Of a stretch of 64,000 bases of DNA, positions 62,248 to 64,000 are shown piece by piece. Made by a program: the position numbers and the translations under genes. The stretch lies in assembly GCF_001580015.1 (NCBI RefSeq), contig NZ_LSZQ01000012.1, positions 1 through 64,000 of the forward strand, written 5' to 3'. Numbering within the stretch: the stretch's first letter is position 1; every line of letters starts with the position of its first letter. The notes below the pieces were generated by a model, which saw only the letters and a program-made list of their open reading frames with translations, did no database searches and was not told the DNA's origin. The DNA is from Cephaloticoccus primus. Lineage in GTDB: Bacteria; Verrucomicrobiota; Verrucomicrobiia; Opitutales; Opitutaceae.

Positions 62248-64000
62248 ATGATCCTAGACCTAGCCGGACAACGTTGTGTGAGTGAGCGCGAGCCCGAGCT
62301 CGGGCTCGGCCTGGTCAGCGAGCTCGACCACAACCAGATCACGATCGAGTTTCCCGCCACGCGCGAACGGCGGATCTACGCGCGCGGCACCCCCGTCCTC
62401 AAGCGCGTCCGCTTCAAGGAGGGCGACCGCGTCGCCACCCGCGCCGGAGCCAGCTTCACCGTCGAGGCCGTCATCGAAGACAGGCCCGCGAGCAGCGGCG
62501 CGGGAAGTGCAGTGGCGAGCACCGCCGGGCGGCTCCTCGTCTATGTGGGCAACGGCGGCAGCCTGCGCGTGCCCGAGTCGGAAATCGCCGATGCGATGAG
62601 CGCCAACTCGCCCGCCGACCGGCTGCTCACCGGCCTGGCCGAGCCCGCCGAGGTCTTCGACCTGCGCTACCGCACACTCCAGTGGCAGGCCGAGCTCGCC
62701 CGCAGCGAGCTGCGCGGCATGCTCGGGGGCCGCGTCGATCTGATCGCGCACCAGTTTTACATCTTGAGCGAAGTCTCGCGCCGCCAGATCCCGCGCGTGC
62801 TGCTCTCCGACGAAGTCGGCCTCGGCAAGACGATCGAGGCCTGCCTGATCCTCCAGCGGCTGCTCGCCACCGGCCGCGTAAAGCGCGCACTGATCCTCGT
62901 CCCCGAGTCCCTCGTGCACCAGTGGTTCGTCGAGCTGCTGCGCCGCTTCAACCTGTGGTTTACGATCTTCGACGAAGCCCGCGCGCAGGCCCTCGAAGCC
63001 AGCGGCAGCGAGGAAGGCGCAGGCGGAGCAGACGCCGAAAAGGCCAACCCCTTCCTCTCCAGCCAGCTCGCCCTCGCGGCCATCGGCACGCTCGCCGAAA
63101 ACGAAAAACGCCGCGCGCAGACAATCGCCGCGGGCTGGGATCTCGTCATCGTCGACGAGGCCCACCACCTCGGCTGGTCGCCGCAAGCCGCCTCGCCCGA
63201 TTACCAACTCGTCGAAGCACTCGCGCAAAACACGCCCGGGCTGCTACTGCTCACCGCCACGCCAAACCAGCTCGGCTCCAGCGGCCACTTCGCCCGACTG
63301 CGGCTGCTCGACCCACACCGCTACAGCGACTACCAGGCCTTCCTCGAAGAGACGGAAGGCTACGCCTCCATCGCCGGCATCGCCGATGCGCTCGTCGAGG
63401 GGCGCCCGCTCTCGGCTGCCGATCATCAAGCCCTGCTCAAGATTTTCGACCGCGATCCGCAAAAGCTCAGCCAGCACCTCAGCGCGCTGGAAAGCGGCGG
63501 GGCCGACGCCCGCGCCGCGCTCCTGCGCACGCTGCTCGATCAACACGGCACGGGCCGCATGGTCTTTCGCAACACGCGCGCGGCCATGCGCGGCTTCCCC
63601 AAGCGCAAGTACCAGCCCGCGCCAATCGAGGGCGCCAGCCCCGAGCAGCTCGCCCAGGTCGCGCGCGAAATCCTCGCCGAAGAATCGGGCGAACAGTCGC
63701 CCGCACCAGAGACCGAAAGCGCGGCGAAACGCGCGGCCACACGCGCGCCGCGCTACTCATTCAAAGGCGACCCGCGGCTCGCCTGGCTGATCGGTTTTTT
63801 AAAGAAACACGCGCGCGAAAAAGTCCTCCTCATCTGCAAAACCGCGGCAAAGGCACTCGCGCTCGAAACCGCCATCAAAGAGCAGCTCAACCTGAACCTC
63901 GCGCTCTTCCACGAAGGGCTCTCGCTGATCCACCGCGACCGCCAGGCCGCCTGGTTTGCCGAGCCCGATGGCGCGCAGCTCCTCATCTGCTCGGAGATCG
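62248..64000 (+). CDS. rapA: RapA/HepA-type RNA polymerase-associated SNF2 helicase (3' end beyond window)
   Basis: The first 584 codons of a Swi2/Snf2 ATPase are present and no stop is reached by 64000. After a beta-rich N-terminal domain come LLSDEVGLGKTIEACLIL (Walker A, residue ~190), DEAHHLGW (Walker B) and LLLTATPNQLG. The RapA-specific GTGRMVFRNTRAAMRGFPKR and the first part of the second helicase domain follow. RapA binds RNA polymerase and helps recycle it after transcription, so the protein is cytoplasmic. An Ala/Glu/Gly-rich insertion lies between Walker A and B. The start at 62248 (MILDLAGQRCVSEREPELG) matches the family start. Confidence 0.92.
   Translation, partial: MILDLAGQRCVSEREPELGLGLVSELDHNQITIEFPATRERRIYARGTPVLKRVRFKEGDRVATRAGASFTVEAVIEDRPASSGAGSAVASTAGRLLVYVGNGGSLRVPESEIADAMSANSPADRLLTGLAEPAEVFDLRYRTLQWQAELARSELRGMLGGRVDLIAHQFYILSEVSRRQIPRVLLSDEVGLGKTIEACLILQRLLATGRVKRALILVPESLVHQWFVELLRRFNLWFTIFDEARAQALEASGSEEGAGGADAEKANPFLSSQLALAAIGTLAENEKRRAQTIAAGWDLVIVDEAHHLGWSPQAASPDYQLVEALAQNTPGLLLLTATPNQLGSSGHFARLRLLDPHRYSDYQAFLEETEGYASIAGIADALVEGRPLSAADHQALLKIFDRDPQKLSQHLSALESGGADARAALLRTLLDQHGTGRMVFRNTRAAMRGFPKRKYQPAPIEGASPEQLAQVAREILAEESGEQSPAPETESAAKRAATRAPRYSFKGDPRLAWLIGFLKKHAREKVLLICKTAAKALALETAIKEQLNLNLALFHEGLSLIHRDRQAAWFAEPDGAQLLICSEI

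Overview
The window most likely comes from a high-GC Gram-negative bacterium of the Planctomycetes–Verrucomicrobia–Chlamydiae group, probably an Opitutaceae-like verrucomicrobium. This is inferred from gene content: lipid A synthesis (lpxB), a TonB receptor, a secreted protein family ending in a PEP-CTERM-type tail, a giant autotransporter with the FxxN / GGA(I,V,L) repeats known from chlamydial Pmp proteins, glycoside hydrolases of families GH38 and GH29, and a kduI/kduD uronate locus. No rRNA, tRNA, CRISPR array, prophage or IS transposase was seen.

Layout. 0.1-7.3 kb: a Fic protein gene between two near-identical ~70-bp direct repeats, a large exported beta-rich protein and a TonB-dependent receptor. 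7.9-15 kb: a ccsA/hemX-like gene overlapping hemA, the convergent pair lpxB and a Gfo/Idh/MocA oxidoreductase (also overlapping), an aldehyde dehydrogenase and a prepilin peptidase. 15-26 kb: an ABC-F ATPase, a deoxyhypusine-synthase-like enzyme and two tandem GH38 alpha-mannosidases. 26-31 kb: kduI, DUF4861 and kduD, behind a broken PEP-CTERM gene and a phytanoyl-CoA dioxygenase homologue. 31.5-36.6 kb: topoisomerase IV-type parC and parE, and an AsmA-like protein. 37-44 kb: DUF1684, an Na/Pi cotransporter, an unknown overlapping gene pair, an MFS permease and a 2-hydroxyacid dehydrogenase. 44-51.4 kb: two inverted copies of a three-gene VapB-VapC-VapB-like cassette bracketing a 1514-residue Pmp-like autotransporter; the second VapC is frameshifted. 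51.7-56.2 kb: an EVE-domain protein and the tyrA-aroA-cmk-plsC run. 56.6-64 kb: trpS, alpha-L-fucosidase, a hexapeptide-repeat protein, a small membrane protein, a metallo-beta-lactamase-fold hydrolase and the 5' part of rapA.

The most unusual signal is intergenic. About eleven gaps hold copies of a composite, hairpin-rich repeat built from recurring modules (called A-H here) and found in both orientations. Within it sits a two-hairpin module whose loops and spacer are conserved while the stems differ in sequence yet still pair. This covariation argues for selection on folded RNA or folded single-stranded DNA. Several peptides predicted in these gaps are by-products of the repeats. Many long antisense frames opposite GC-rich genes are shadows and are left out.

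All domain assignments come from motif recognition by eye; no database search was run. Start codons were moved to internal ATG or GTG codons where the longer frame ran through repeat DNA or lacked family similarity.
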